NCBI GenBank assembly: GCA_963281255.1
Contig: OY725500.1
Coordinates: forward strand, 4,025,184 to 4,089,183
Reading direction: 5' to 3'
Source of the DNA: Aphrocallistes beatrix
Taxonomy: Eukaryota; Porifera; Hexactinellida; Sceptrulophora; Aphrocallistidae
DNA length: 64,000 bases
A program made the position numbers and the translations under genes. Of the stretch, positions 40,581-53,744 are shown piece after piece (the stretch's first letter is position 1; every line of letters starts with the position of its first letter). Below the pieces are notes generated by a model. That model saw nothing but the letters and a program-made list of their open reading frames with translations. It had not been told where the DNA came from and searched no databases.

Positions 40581-43500
40581 TTATTTCAAAGGATTGTGCT
40601 GTGCATAATGCTCATTGAAATTAATCGACAGTATGAAAGATTCGAGTTGAGAGGAGTAGCCATTCGCAATCAACTTGCTAATCAGCTTGTAGAGTAGGAA
40701 AGCGAACTTTTTGTACGTATCGTAGTGTTCTTTCAAACCTCTGAAATTGTTAAGAATTGACTCGTCACCTGTCCAATGTGACTCTTGTAAACGTAAGAAG
40801 AATTGGTAAATGAAGAAGAATATTCTCTTCATTGCGATGTAAATAGGTTTGCCTTTGGTATTCAGTGCCATATTTGTCATAATCTGATTCACGTAATTTC
40901 TGTGTTCAGTGTACAACTCTTCGAGATTTTCAACTTTCTCAAGTCTAGCTTGAAAAGACACCCAACTTATCTTCAACACCTGATTGGTTAAATAGTATTG
41001 TAGGACAGTGACAAAATGCTGCATTTCGTGTCTGTAGAGATGGAGGCATTTGATTTGTTTCAGGGCGGACGAGTTTGGGTGAATTAACCTTTCCTAAAAA
41101 AATGAGTAAAAAAGTTGTTGTTTTTGCAAAAATTTAAAGTGAAATAATAAATGTGTTACCTGTAAAGATTTGAGTATTCCCGTCACTGAACCCAAGCACC
41201 AGATACTGCGATTAACGTACATTAGAAAGCAGAAAATTTTAGTATAACAGCTGTGTATGAAACTTCTGAACACAACATTCAGTGGCCATCCAACATTGTA
41301 CTGCAGTACAATCCTAGATATCTGGTCTGGCTGTTGATGCTCGGAGGATGAACTTGAGGTAACGGTTGGGATAGTTTCTTGTTCTTTGTAGCCAAGCACT
41401 AGATTCTCAACTTGAGGGAGGTTGTGCACGCGAGACGCTATGATAGCCTTGTCAAGGATGATATTGAGATACCATACGAAACTGTTCTGTTCGCTGTTTG
41501 GTAGGTAGAGTAGGTCAAAGATTTGCAGTGAAAGAGATTGACTGAATTCTCCGTTTTCAAGCATCACAAACTTTCTAAGCACAGTGAGATGGTTGTCAAG
41601 CTGTAGAGTGTTTCTGAAGTAGTCTAAGATGAATATATTCACTAATCTAGCCTGAATTTGCACAGGAATTGAATAGGACAGCTTCAAAAGTTGAGACACA
41701 GGAAAAGCAGTGAACGACTCGTGTTCTTCTAAAAACGCGAAATCTTCTTCTGTTGAAGTATCAGGAATTACCCGATAAGGGTCTTCATCAAAGAGAGGAG
41801 ATCCGCTCGTGCGTTTTTCTAGTGAAAAATAGAAGTTGTCTTCTGGAATGGGAGATTTTGTCCGTTCAATAACTGTTTCTTTTTCAACTGGAATAATCTC
41901 TCCACTCTTTTCTTTTTCTAACTTTTCTATCTTTTCAGCTGGTACCGCTTCTAGATTAATTACTTCCTCGCCCAACTTTTCTTTCTTAATTACTTTCTCT
42001 ACCGATTTTCCTCTTTCCTCTCTAATTTCTTGAGGGATATCTAAGCTTCGTAACTTTTCATCATCATCATCATCATGATCAATAGCAACACCAATTTCCC
42101 CCTTCACTTCATCATCGTCATCTACAAACATTTCTTTCGCGACTTCTCCCAATGCTTTGCCATCCTTAATTTTCTCATCAGACGTTGGTACTTCGATTAA
42201 CCCTAGCTTCACAGCTGCATCAATTTTCCTCTCTTCAGCTAGTTTCTTCTTATCTAGAGCTTCTTGCTCCAAGACCGCATATTTTTCTATCATCTCCTTT
42301 TTCACTTCTTCCACCAATTCAGGTTCGCTCTCTTCAACACCTGTTTCGAGAACTGAACCGGTTTTGGCTGCGTAAAATTCGTCTAACTCTTTGTCCAGTT
42401 TTAACTGCTGTAATCGCGACTCTTCTTTGTCACGAATTTGTGCTTGAAGATCTGTCATCAGTTTTTGTTTCTGTTCAGACACAATTTTGAGTTGCTTTTC
42501 TCTTAACTCTTTCGATTGTCGTCTCCTTTCTTCGTTATGTTTTATAATTGTTTGCTCTCTATCCCTCTCATTAAATTTCCTTTCCTCATCTTCTCTTTGT
42601 CGAACGGTTTTCAAGTAATCGATAGTTTCATTCACATACATATCCCAGTAGCGTCGATATTCCTAAAATATTAGCTCAAGTAATTTAACATTTCATATTT
42701 AATTCAAAGTCCAATATACTCTAACCGGACAAAAGTATTTGAAATCCTTACTATTTTCCATCATAATTAGTCATAAAGTGGGTCTATTCATGGAGAGAAG
42801 CGTAATCAAACTGTGAGAGATACAGGAATTTCGATTTCAAATTCATATTCTACACATTCGAATTACTCAGGTTTGAAGCCTTATATTGCCATATTCATTC
42901 ATAAGTTGAATTAGTATCAATCTATGTCACTTTGTGCCACTTTTCACTCCCATTCCCATTAGACATGACGACGAGGAGTGGCACAAAGTGGCACAGTTCG
43001 ATGCATCTTAGCCTTGGAAATGAATGCATCAATAGAAGGCATCTAACGCTAACCTGAGTAATTCGAATGTGTAGAATATGAATTTGAAATCGAAATTACA
43101 ATATCTGTAACAGTTTGATTACATTTCACTCATGAATAGACCTACTTTATAACTATTTATGATGGAAAATAGTAAGAATTTCAAATACTTTTGTCCGATT
43201 AGAGTATATATACATAGGTACAGTCGACTCCGCTTAATAGTCACATCGATCAGGACATTTTGCCTCGATTAAGCGGATAACCCTATTAACTGAAAATATT
43301 TTGTATTAGCTTCCATGTGTGAGAGTGATTGAGAGTTATTGACCCGATTAAACAGTGGCCCTATTAAGCGGAGTCGACTGTATATGCGTACATACCTTTA
43401 TTACAAGTTTGTTCGGACATAACTTCATTCTCAGCTCGGAGAACGGTTGAATATTAATGATGTGAAGACTTGGGTCGCATATCCTCATTAGTGTGAGGGA

Positions 43501-45317
43501 CTTGCCACAGAGAAGTAGGGCATCTTCTAGTCCGTTCAAGAATGAGGGAACGACGAAATTTTCTTTGAAACGGAAACCTTTTGTCCAGAATTCCTCGTCA
43601 CGACAAGCAAGTTTTTCCTGATTCGCTTCCAACCCGAATTCGTTTGTGGGATCAAGTATCTATTGACGAATATATGTCACGATTATAGCTAATATTTTCG
43701 CGGGATTTTGTATATTCATATAATTATCACTCAATTTGTGTCATTTTAATTGTATAATATACTTGCCTGTCCATGGAAAATCCAGTTCTGTATGTAAGCT
43801 AGCAGAGGCTTGTTACTCTCGGTTAGCAGATAACACATGAACTTATGCAAGGGGCGTGTTGGTAGAATCCCTTCTGTGCTCTCCTCCAAGTACACCAGGA
43901 GGTCAAGGCCAGTGGGCAGAGATACCAAGTAGGGCTCCCATGCATTGTCTCCAGGACTGAGACATTTAAATATTTTACTCAAACCTTCGATTGATTCAAA
44001 AAACACATGGAAGTGGGCAAGCAACCGAAGTAATGTTAAATCTTCAGGCATTACTTTCGGAGGAGATAAGCTGACGACGTTGGAGAGGTAAACTTCTAAG
44101 ATGACACTAAGCGCGAAACCAAGCGCTTTACCGATCGTACTGTGATTTCCGGACTGTAAATAGATGGCAAGTTTCTCTAAGCGCGAGTAACAACTGCCGT
44201 AAAAAGCGAACTTTTTAAACACATTAACTAACGGAGTTGTACTTAAGGTTTCTGATGCGATGAATTCGTTAACAATTAGCGTGACAGAACGTCGATCCAT
44301 CGAACAGAAATCCGAGTCAAGTCCTTGTAGAGTGTATAGAGCATATGCAATCAGTTTGTGATGTGGCGTTGGTGTGGGATGTTTAATTACGGTCACAGCT
44401 TCGTTAAGACAAGTTTTATGCTTTTGGAATAAGATGTAGCGAGCGTAGAAATCGGGTGGAGCTTCTGTTATGAATTGTGGAGGATCTGGCAGCTTTGTAT
44501 GTTTGCGAGTGAAACGTTCTGGGTGGGCTTCTCGCTGTGTAGTTGCGAAGGCTGTTGATATATTGTATCGGGAGATATCTATCAGATTTTTTTGTCATTG
44601 CAAAATATATATTTTCAATATACATAATAAATAAGACTATGAAAATATGAACAAACCTTCGAAATTGGCTAGAGAAGGCTGGTAGGTATAAGGCATATCT
44701 TTACTATTCTGTCCCCGGTTTGTATACAATTTTTTATCTGAGAGAGAGGGCAAGCTAAAAGATCCACTATCCATTGAGAAATTAGATTCAGAATCCTCCA
44801 AGTGAGGTTGAGTAGAGAAGAGCAAGTCATTGCTTGGAGAAATTTTATCAAAATATTTGTCTGAAAACATAGAAAACGAAAGCGTGCCATCACTATAAGG
44901 TAAAGGCAAAGGGCGAAATTGTTGATTTTGTTCTCTACTCACTGTCGATAGTATCAATAATAGCTTTAAAAAACTATGTTTAACGTGCAAGGTTAAGTTG
45001 TCTATGTTATCCAGTGCTTTGTATAGGACTTGCACTCGGTTGCTAGATTTCGCATTTGTATTTGTTGACATTATGAAAGAGATATAAGACTTCAATGGTT
45101 TGTAGTCTGATTCTTCTACATCTGATATCCCTTCATCTTTATCAGTTGAGTTAAGATCATTTTTATTTGACAATATTTCAAGGGTTTTCTTGATGATAGA
45201 TTCATCGATTTTAGCTTCAACTTTTGATGGAGTAAAGAAAGCGAATTTTTGTAAAGTATTCGGGTGTAGATGACTTGGTTGGATGGATTCCACAAGTTTT
45301 ATTGCTAAGGAATCCAT
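40581..45317 (-). CDS. TUBGCP6: Gamma-tubulin complex component 6-like, five exons
   Basis: Minus-strand exons 44657-45317, 43767-44551, 43396-43659, 41160-42662 and 40581-41093 join in phase into 1241 codons. The intron 43660-43766 uses a GC donor (CAG|GCAAGT); the other three are GT-AG. The N-terminal GCP domain shows HHKLIAYALYTLQGLDSDF and, across the exon 2/3 join, WIFHGQ-ILDPTNEFGLE. Exon 4 holds a coiled coil (about 100 residues of Glu/Lys/Arg) and an acidic insertion between the two conserved halves. The C-terminal gamma-tubulin-binding domain ends with MQHFVTVLQYYLTNQVLKIS and LESFILSINFNEHYA. A long insertion between GCP halves is typical of GCP6 rather than GCP2-5. It nucleates microtubules in the gamma-tubulin ring complex. 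Two mobile elements lie in intron 3. Confidence 0.82.
42715..43208. mobile_element. Foldback element in GCP6 intron 3
   Basis: About 494 bases. The left arm starts TATACTCTAACCGGACAAAA and the right arm is its inverse with one mismatch at the end. Complementarity continues through ACTATTTTCCATCATAA, TCTATTCATG, TTTCGATTTCAAATTCATAT and CACATTCGAATTACTCAGGT, so the arms are about 170 to 220 bases. A GTGCCACTTT motif and its inverse flank the centre. No coding capacity. It lies entirely within the intron 42663-43395. Confidence 0.88.
43221..43380. mobile_element. Pogo-like MITE in GCP6 intron 3
   Basis: 160 bases with exact 20-base ends CAGTCGACTCCGCTTAATAG and its inverse, flanked by TA at 43219-43220 and 43381-43382. 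Internal GATTAA motifs repeat the terminal pattern. It sits about 12 bases from the foldback element and about 15 bases from the exon 3 splice donor. Confidence 0.9.
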
Positions 45318-45606
45318 GACTACTAATTTTAAATTAAAAAATTCGTTGAAACTGAGTTTGTATTAAAAGATTTTTAATCGTTAATAAATTTTACGATAAA
45401 AAAGAGAAAATTTGGAGGAAATAATCTGCTGTTTATAAATAATAAATCCTCACAAATTCATCCAAGCACCTATAACTATTCTAACATACACAAATTTGTG
45501 CTAGTTTCTCATTCTAAGAGTTAAAAGAAACTAATCTAACATTACCTAATCTCTGCAAAGATAAAACAAGATACTAAACTGGAATTTGAATGAGGAGAGT
45601 GGTTGA

Positions 45607-48600
45607 TTATACCCTCACGCCTCTGTAAAGTTTTTTAATCTGTTTCTTCACTAGGTCATTCGCATGATCTAGAGCTGCTCGAAACTCGTTGCCCAGTGGT
45701 AATAAGAATTTAGCCAAAAAGTAAACTGCACCAATGGCCACCCCAAATTCTGACAGATTTTTGAAAAGATCTGGATCGGTCAACCCAGAAGTTTCTAGAA
45801 GTTCTTCGATCGTAATTTCTGCATCTGTTGCCATTCGATAGATGTAGTTATTCTTCGGTATGCCAGGAGAATTTAGACTCCAGAAAGGCGATATGGGCAA
45901 TATACTCGTGTCAATTTCGATAGAGGGAGGCAGACATTTGGCGAGAGATAGAGTCGATCTGATGTGGTTTTCAGTTAAACCACTGTTTTGAAGGAAAGGT
46001 GAGATCAAATCGCTTGACAGTTGACTCTTGCGCAGCATATTAAGCAATGAATCACCAGAGTGAGTTGTTAGTGAGGCATCTGTCGTGAACGTTAAATCAC
46101 TAATCGGTAGTCTCTCTGGATCTTTTAAAGATTTCGTACTCACTAATTGCGAGCACATAAAGTGTAAATGCGACTGGTAGAGGCGAAAAGCTCTGAAATT
46201 GTGTTCATCGTACAACTTTTGAATCTCGTCAGGTAGGTCTGGGAGGATATTACTGGAATTCAACTTCATTGGTGGAATGTATCTGACATTGAATATGTGA
46301 CAGAGAATGAGAATGAGTTTTTTCTTTATATTCTCTTTATGTCGGTCTTCAATATCTTTAGTCGTGTATCCTAGCGATATTTCGTTTAGCAGCCCTGAAC
46401 GTAAAAGCGTAACAAGAATGAAGTTATAAGGCTCAGCAAATGAGAAAAATGAAACGAGAGCACTGATGGGAGTTGGATCACCGTTTTCAAAGAGATAACC
46501 TTCCTGCATTAGATAATGATCTGAAAACAAAACCTCATACTTGATTATATCAGAAATGTGACCGTTGGGATTCTGCAAAGTTAAAAACGGTTTATGGAAG
46601 AGTGTAAGTGCTGCATTGATATTCTCCTTCGTCTCTTCTTGCTGCAGTAATATTACCAGCCGTAACAGTGTGGATGTAGACCATATATGGTTACCATACA
46701 GTCTCCCAACAGGTGCTGTGTTGAGAAGATTGAATTTCTGCGTGTGAATATTATGAAATATGACATTCCCCACCAGATCATATCCTCGTCTCCCCGCCCG
46801 GCCCGACATCTGCCTGTACTGGAGAGCTGTCAAGAAGAGTGAATCCTTGTAGAATACCACTGTTTTACAAGGCATGTGGATACCTAATGCGAGTGTGGAA
46901 GTTGAAATTAGTATGCGTACGTAACCTAATCGATATGAAATCTCGGCCATCTGTCGCTCTTTCGCACGCAACTCTTCGTGGTGTATCATAATACCGCGTG
47001 CCATTAACCTCTTGAATAGCGGCGTCTGGCCTTTGCCTTTCAAATTCTGGAATAGTTTGTCAATCTCCATTGAAGTTAGAATGCCTTGATAAGCGAAAGT
47101 GTAATTCTCGTCTACTTCATCTTCATCCGGAACAGCGCTCAACTCGTCCAGCAATCCTTGGACTTGTGACTCCACTTCTTCCCTGGCAACTTCATCCAAT
47201 TTTGTGTCCAATCGCTTTCGAAGTCGATCCAACTCTTTATTCAATTCTCGGATCTGTTTCTCTTTGCTAACCTTCTTATCCGCACCTTCCAAAGACCATT
47301 TAACCTGCTCCAAATGCTCCAGTTCATCGAGTATCGAGAGTGCTAGACGATTGACGTCATAGAGATCTGTTATGAATATAATGCAAGGAAGCTTGTATGA
47401 AGATTCCAAGTCGCGTAGAAACCTTAAATCATTCGATTCCTTCAGTTTCTTTTCATTTTCTAACGGCATAACCGTCTTATCGACTTTGATACTGTGCGGC
47501 AAAATTGAGAACTTTTCTTCTTGGTTGAATTTAGACCTCAAATGTTCCATTAATTTTTCATATTCTCGGTTAAAATCTCTTCGCACCAATTCGAGCAGAA
47601 GCGCTGACAGTTCTTTATCAAATTCTCGTACGTCGTTCTTAGAAATCTCACGAAGATTCGAGAAATAGTTATTAGGATCCAGTCTAGAAATGGAATCCAG
47701 AATGTCCTCACCGATCGTTTCGGTTTCTCGTGTGATCCAGCGGAGAGCTTCATAAGCTCCGAGACACTCGTCACTAATCAAAGTTAGATCATTCGGGTAA
47801 CCGGATGTACGTAAATGTTCATATTTCAGGCATGTCCAAGGGTGGACATGATGCAACGAGTTCGTTTGGTCGTCAAAACGGAATTTGGAGAGATCTGAAA
47901 ACCTCTGTTCGTGCGAAATCAGTTGCACCCGAGCAGCAGAAGGGAGCTTACTTCTCTCTTTCTGAATCGATTCGAATTTCCGTTTTTGTACCGTTAGTAA
48001 CCATTGAGTGAAGGATTTTGCGTTTCTTATCGTGGCTGACAATGCAAGAAATGGACTTTTTATCAACAACAGAAGTCTCTCCCAACACTCACTCTTATTC
48101 TCTGCACTGATACAATGCACCTCATCAAATATCACGTACTTGATGCGTTCCCTCAATTTCTTACATTCTGGATCACAACTCAGGAGAATATATTCGAAAG
48201 GTTCGGGGAGTGTCACTAACACTTGACTTGCAAAGGGTTTCATTTCGTATTTGTCAGAGAAGAACCCATATAAGGTCATTGAAAGATTCTTGAACGTTTT
48301 GTGACCAAATTGAGCATAAATAGAAGCAGAAACCTGATTCATCAACTCTTTACTCGGCGACACGTACACTACTAAATCTTCATCGTTCGCCCTTAATATT
48401 TTTAGCATGATATAATATGAGATAAAGGTTTTCCCTGAGGATGTAGGGGCGTGAATAACCGCAGATTCGTCACGATCTACCACGTTAAGCAAATCAACCT
48501 GCCAGGCGTCGGGAATAAAATTGGTCACGCGTTCATCTCTCTCTGTGCCAACAGCTCTTGGCATCAGATGTCCCATATATTTCAATTGAAATTCAATGCA

Positions 48601-51234
48601 AGTTAGACCTTCTATCCCTTCGTCATTGTTCATATCTGTGTCGTCTTTAATGATACTGGTTATGTCGAAATCTATTTCATCTGCAACGAAGTTTGCATTC
48701 AGATTGAAACCTAATTCTAATAAAGCTGCAATTATTTTCTTTTTACCTTTTTCAGGAAATTCAATTACCTCTTCATTCCCCTTAAAATGCTGATTTATTA
48801 TTGAGTTTGCAAGTTGTAAGATATTTGATACATTGCTAACCTTCCCTTTATCTTCATGGTAGATGAGTACTAGATATTGTAACTTGAGGAGTTGAGCTTC
48901 CAGTCTGTATATTCTGGACGTACAGGTTAGCGTGAATGCATCCAATCTTTTTACATGACTTTCAGATACAAGAGTAGATTTGAGAGATTCTTTCAATTTT
49001 ACCCATTCCTGTCCATATTTTGACTCGATTTCATGGATCTTTTTCTCCATATTTAATTTCATAATCTCTTCCTTTTTGGAACCACTTTTTTTCGATGCAC
49101 CATGTGCTTGGCCTTTTGGCTTATGCTGTTTAGCAGATATTTCCTTGGCCTTAGCTTCTTTATGTTTATCCCTTTCCCGTTTAGCTAACACTTTGTCATG
49201 AATTCTCTCTACAATGATCGGTTCTTTCCAACCCAGGCCACCAGTTAATGAGGAGGAATAATAGTTCATGTATTTATGATATTGTTGCAGTCCTCTCAAT
49301 CTCTTGTCCCGAGAGATGACTTTATTTTGTTCATCAAACTCCTCAAGTCTCGACTCAAGAGATCCCAAGTATGGGAAAAGAATAGAAGGATCTTGCTCAA
49401 AATGAGCGAGATCCAGACTAGGTTGAACGAATTTTATCAAGTTTTTTCCTTCATTGTCTCTTTGCATGGCTTCTTTGATGTTGCCAGCTAAACGTTTAAC
49501 AAGACGAGTGTTACTGTTGGCTACGTCAACACTTTGAATATTCAGATCCGGTAAGCTTTTTAGGTCAAATTGGAATGATATGGTGCAAGGTGAAGTTATA
49601 GGGAAAAACTCTGTGCTAGGCAAATGGCTATTCTCAAGTATTAACTGCCATGTGTTGTTCAGATAGTCGGTTCTGTCTTCATCAAATCCTAGTGCTGTAC
49701 TTTCAACAGACTTCGTATCTTTCAATGTTTGTAATAGATAAATGCTAATGTATGTGATGAGGCGTGCATCAAAAATATCTGTAATCATTTTCAGATTTGT
49801 CCCTAGAGACATTTCAGATTCCTTTTCTTCTGAATCAGTGAATATCGGATTCAATTTCGTGAAATGACCCAAAGGTGCTTTTGAATCTAGTTTAAATTCG
49901 TTCGTATTTGTTATTTGAAGAGTCAAAAGTAAAGCATTTGAAAATTTGGAATGGATTTCAGAGAGTTTTGAGAGTGTAGCGTCTGATTTCATGTTAATTT
50001 CTCCTGGAAGGTAGATATTTCGCGATTGAAGATCAAACTTTTTGATTATCGCCAAATGGATTAGGAATACTTTGACATAGAAATTTGTGATCGCAATATC
50101 ATCTGGTAGCGCAAATGACAAGATGCTAGTGAGAGCGATTGTATTCAGAAGATCTCTTACATCTGAATTGGGACACTTTTTCAAGGTGTCTATAATATTT
50201 TCTTTAGATTTTTCCAAATTTTCAATGATGTTAGGTGAATATTGGTCGAGAAGCGACCTGAATGAATTGTCTAGGAAAGTGGTGATGTTACTGTTGGAAG
50301 GTTGAGTATAGTTCTCTAATCCAACGTCTACAACGATAAAGCAGAACAGACGCATGATATTCTCAACCACAGTATCGATATAGACACAGTTCGTGTGCAG
50401 AGAAAGGAAATGGTATTCCAAAAGTTGGAAAATACCCGCTTTTGGAGTGTTTTTAAGCGTTGAATAGTGCTTATCAGTAATGAAAGCGATATAAGGATAG
50501 TAGATTGAAGTGTATTTGATGAAGTCACGATCCAACCAAGAATTGTACATGTCCAGTATTGTCAGATCTGTGTTATTCTTGAGGTGAGCTAGAACAACTT
50601 CTCGAGCTACCATCTTAGTTGGGTCAGAAACCCACAGAGCACGCATACACTTGAAAAAGCTAACACAAATAACGGATTTGGTGTGTTTAACTAGAATGTG
50701 AAAGAACTTCTCAACTTGATAGACTAGCGAGAGCATCTGGCCCCCAAACTCCCAATCGAGATACGGCGATTGGAATAAATCTGTCTAAAAGATAGAAAAT
50801 AACTTAAATAAGTATTGAGATGTGTTAAAATCACTAAACCAGTGGTTCCCAACCTGGGGTCTATGGACCCCTTAGTGGTTCCACAGAAGATATCAGGGGG
50901 TTCACAGGACTCGAAATTTTGTATTACAGTTAATAGGAGGGGGTCCACAGAAATAGGAAAATTGATATAGGGGGAAAAGGTTGAAAACCGCTGCACTAAA
51001 CCTTACCAATAGCGAATCTCCATCCACTAGAACGTACTGAGCATCCATTATCACGTTCTGGATGTTGCAGTAGTAGACATTCGTTCTTGCGGGAGAAGAA
51101 AACAATGACAAGAATTCAGTTATTTCATCCGTGTTTACTTTAGCTGTAACTTTGGATGTAACAAAGTCTTCTTCGATGTCGGTAGATTCTAATTTACGAT
51201 CTTCAGACTTATCAACTCTAGTGGGAGGATCCAT
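45607..51234 (-). CDS. DDX60: DDX60-like Ski2-family RNA helicase, two exons
   Basis: Exon 1 at 51007-51234 and exon 2 at 45607-50784 join in phase (VLVDGDSLL-TDLFQSPYLDW) into 1801 codons. The frame runs to a TTG, but ATG at 51234 (MDPPTRVDKSE) is the sensible start. A large N-terminal region, which family knowledge suggests is PIN-like (VDGDSLL), precedes the helicase: Walker A APTSSGKTF near 854, DEVH near 961, LSATIRN, and motif VI MSGRAGRRGYDLVGNV near 1404. A winged-helix/C-terminal extension follows. Length and motifs match DDX60/DDX60L rather than SKIV2L or MTR4. In vertebrates it is interferon-induced and assists RIG-I-like sensing and control of viral RNA; the role here is inferred. 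The intron carries a hAT element. Confidence 0.9.
50840..50993. mobile_element. hAT-type MITE in the DDX60 intron with exact 8-bp target duplication
   Basis: 154 bases starting CAGTGGTTCCCAACCTGGGG and ending with the inverse of CAGCGGTTTTCAACCTTTTC, the classic hAT (Charlie/Zaphod-like) end. The 8-base duplication CACTAAAC lies on both sides (50832-50839 and 50994-51001). Removing the element and one duplication leaves an intron of about 60 bases. Confidence 0.93.
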
Positions 51235-51445
51235 CAAACAGAAATAGCTAAGTTTTAAGTTTTAACAGTTAGAATGAGACTACAAAATACACGAATAACC
51301 AACGTGATTAGGAATAGAATCATTTCCTAAACTCTAGGGGTAATATCATTGAACTCCAAAGTACACAAATCTTACTTACAACCTAACAAAACTAACCGAA
51401 TTTAGAGACTAGATTCTCGCCTATACCTAAAGGGAATGAAGTTTT

Positions 51446-52756
51446 TCATACGAGAGGATTACGGAATTTCTTACCAGCGAAGATAGCTCTATCCCCCAAT
51501 TCCTCCTCAATCCTCAGCAGCTGATTGTACTTGGCTGTTCTCTCAGAGCGACAAGGAGCGCCTGTTTTTATCTGTCCAGTCCGTAGACCGACAACCAGGT
51601 CAGCAATAAAGGTGTCTTCTGTCTCCCCGCTACGATGCGACACCATCACACCCCACCCGTTATCCTGCGCCAGTTTACAGCTGTCTATCGCCTCTGTAAC
51701 TGTACCAATCTGGTTCACTTTCAACAACAGACAGTTGCAGGACTTTTTCTCGATAGCAGTCTTGATGCGTTTAGAGTTTGTGACGGTCAGATCATCTCCT
51801 ACAACCTGTTGCTCCACAGAACCAGTGAGTGCTGACCAAGCATCCCAGTCGTCCTGGTCAAAAGCATCCTCAATAGAGACCACAGGGTAGTCTTGGATGA
51901 ATTTCCTGTACAGATCTCCTAGCTGCGCGCTTGTCAACCATTGAGCAGGGTCTGAGTTTTTGTCTTTGAAGTTGAGGTCGTATTTGCCTTCCTTATGAAA
52001 TTCGGAAGCAGCGACATCCATGCCGATAACAATCTGTCCAGTGTAGCCTGCCTTTTCGATCGCGACTTTTAGCAGTTCTAGACCTTCATTATTATCCTGA
52101 ATATTGGGTGCGAATCCACCCTCGTCTCCCACATTGACTGCGTCCTGTCCGTATTTATCTTTGATTGCTTTTTTCAACACCTGGTACACCTCACAGCCCA
52201 TCCGCAATGCATGGCGAAAATTCTCAGCCCCTATCGGCAAAATCATGAACTCTTGCATGGCCAGTTTGTTGCCAGCATGTGTACCTCCGTTGATCACATT
52301 GAACGCCGGGCAGGGCAAGATGAATTTATCAGTGGCGCGACCCGCTAGTTCTGCAATGTGAGCGTACAACGGAACGCCTTTTATAGCCGCGCCTGCTTTA
52401 CAGACGGCAAGCGAAACCCCGAGAATGGCGTTAGCGCCCAATTTGGTCTTATTCTCAGTTCCATCTAAGCCGAGGAGGAAGGTGTCCACTTCCCTCTGAT
52501 TAGCGAGATCGAGTTTCTTTGCAAGAAGTGCTGGTGCTATCACGTCATTGATGTTAGATATGGCTTTCAGTACGCCTTTGCCTAGAAACCGTTTTGGGTC
52601 TTTGTCACGCAACTCAAGAGCTTCGTAGATACCAGTACTGGCGCCTGAAGGCACCGCGGCTCTGAATAGTCCGGTGGAAGTTTTCAGATCTACCTCGACG
52701 GTTGGGTTACCACGAGAGTCGATTATCTCACGCGCGTAGAGAGAAGTGGCGGTCAT
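51446..52756 (-). CDS. ENO1: Enolase (2-phosphoglycerate dehydratase)
   Basis: Single-exon protein of 436 residues with the full enolase fold. The start [20 protein letters not shown] is canonical. Metal ligands and catalytic groups are in place: [38 protein letters not shown] and the signature [18 protein letters not shown]. It converts 2-phosphoglycerate to phosphoenolpyruvate in cytosolic glycolysis. The C-terminus, KKFRNPLV, is normal. Codon use is more GC-rich than in neighbours, as for PSMC3. The vertebrate isozyme name is only a family label. Confidence 0.99.
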   Translation of the reverse strand: MTATSLYAREIIDSRGNPTVEVDLKTSTGLFRAAVPSGASTGIYEALELRDKDPKRFLGKGVLKAISNINDVIAPALLAKKLDLANQREVDTFLLGLDGTENKTKLGANAILGVSLAVCKAGAAIKGVPLYAHIAELAGRATDKFILPCPAFNVINGGTHAGNKLAMQEFMILPIGAENFRHALRMGCEVYQVLKKAIKDKYGQDAVNVGDEGGFAPNIQDNNEGLELLKVAIEKAGYTGQIVIGMDVAASEFHKEGKYDLNFKDKNSDPAQWLTSAQLGDLYRKFIQDYPVVSIEDAFDQDDWDAWSALTGSVEQQVVGDDLTVTNSKRIKTAIEKKSCNCLLLKVNQIGTVTEAIDSCKLAQDNGWGVMVSHRSGETEDTFIADLVVGLRTGQIKTGAPCRSERTAKYNQLLRIEEELGDRAIFAGKKFRNPLV

Positions 52757-53744
52757 TTATGAAAAAATCTACTTGAATGAAACTAAATATTAATCTAAAT
52801 TTTAATCATTTTTTTGTTTGTTGATTATATCAGAATTTTTACCGTATGCACTTGGCAGTTTGAGGATGTCATTCAAAAGCTTTTTATCGGTTATTTATTA
52901 GTTTGTGAAGATATGAAATCTTGCAATTCTCTGCCATTCAATTATGTTAAACACAGACTTCCCACATACTAGCTAGAAAGATGAAGATACGCGTAGTTGG
53001 GAAACCAGACAATTTTCATGAAAATTGTACACTAGCAGACAAATGAAGAATTGGACCAGAGAGCAGAGGATTCTTATTCCACTCACTAGGGATCATTTTC
53101 ATTCACTTCTTAGTTCAAATTCTAAAAAAGTTAATTATGAACTCAATTTTCTTTATTTCTTAGAGTAACTATTAGTCCAAGATCGAATTATTTTTTATAA
53201 AAAATATAATTCTACAAAATTAAAGGGTTGCCAAAAGAACTTTTTCTCAAAGAGGTTCTTCTCAAAGTAATTTTGCATACGCTCGCTCTTATTCTTCAGT
53301 GAAAAAATTATGCGCCTAATTCTTTCAAAATCGAACTAATCTATAGGTGTTCGGGTTTTTTAAGTTTGAGCCTCAAAATTCCAAAACAAAGGAATTTAGA
53401 AAAGTGCGCCAATCGTCCGAAGGAGCGCCAGCCTTAAATAAATTATTAAACCTTAACACAGTCTTTGAGATCTCAATAAATAACTTCGTAAAGTATCTTT
53501 TCTTTTATACCTGCTAGGTGCATAAATTTATTTCTAAAATTGTGGGTAATCTAATCAGCCTCGTGTATCCTTGAGTTCATCCAGGGCATACTATCATACC
53601 CTTCAACCGTGTCTCTGAGGATGAATATGAGCACACAACTAAAATGTCCTCTGCTAGTCTTACAAAGCACAAATTGTATCTTACCCAACCATGGAATAGA
53701 TATTTATGTTGTTAATAAGTGTGAACTAGAAAGTAGCTCACTCA
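52757..53744. other. Head-to-head spacer between enolase and INTS1
   Basis: 988 bases that must hold both promoters. AT-rich with no recognisable ORF, RNA gene or mobile element. Confidence 0.5.

Noticed and set aside
51235..51237. Extra first codon of DDX60
   Set aside because: It is TTG; the neighbouring ATG at 51234 is the natural start.
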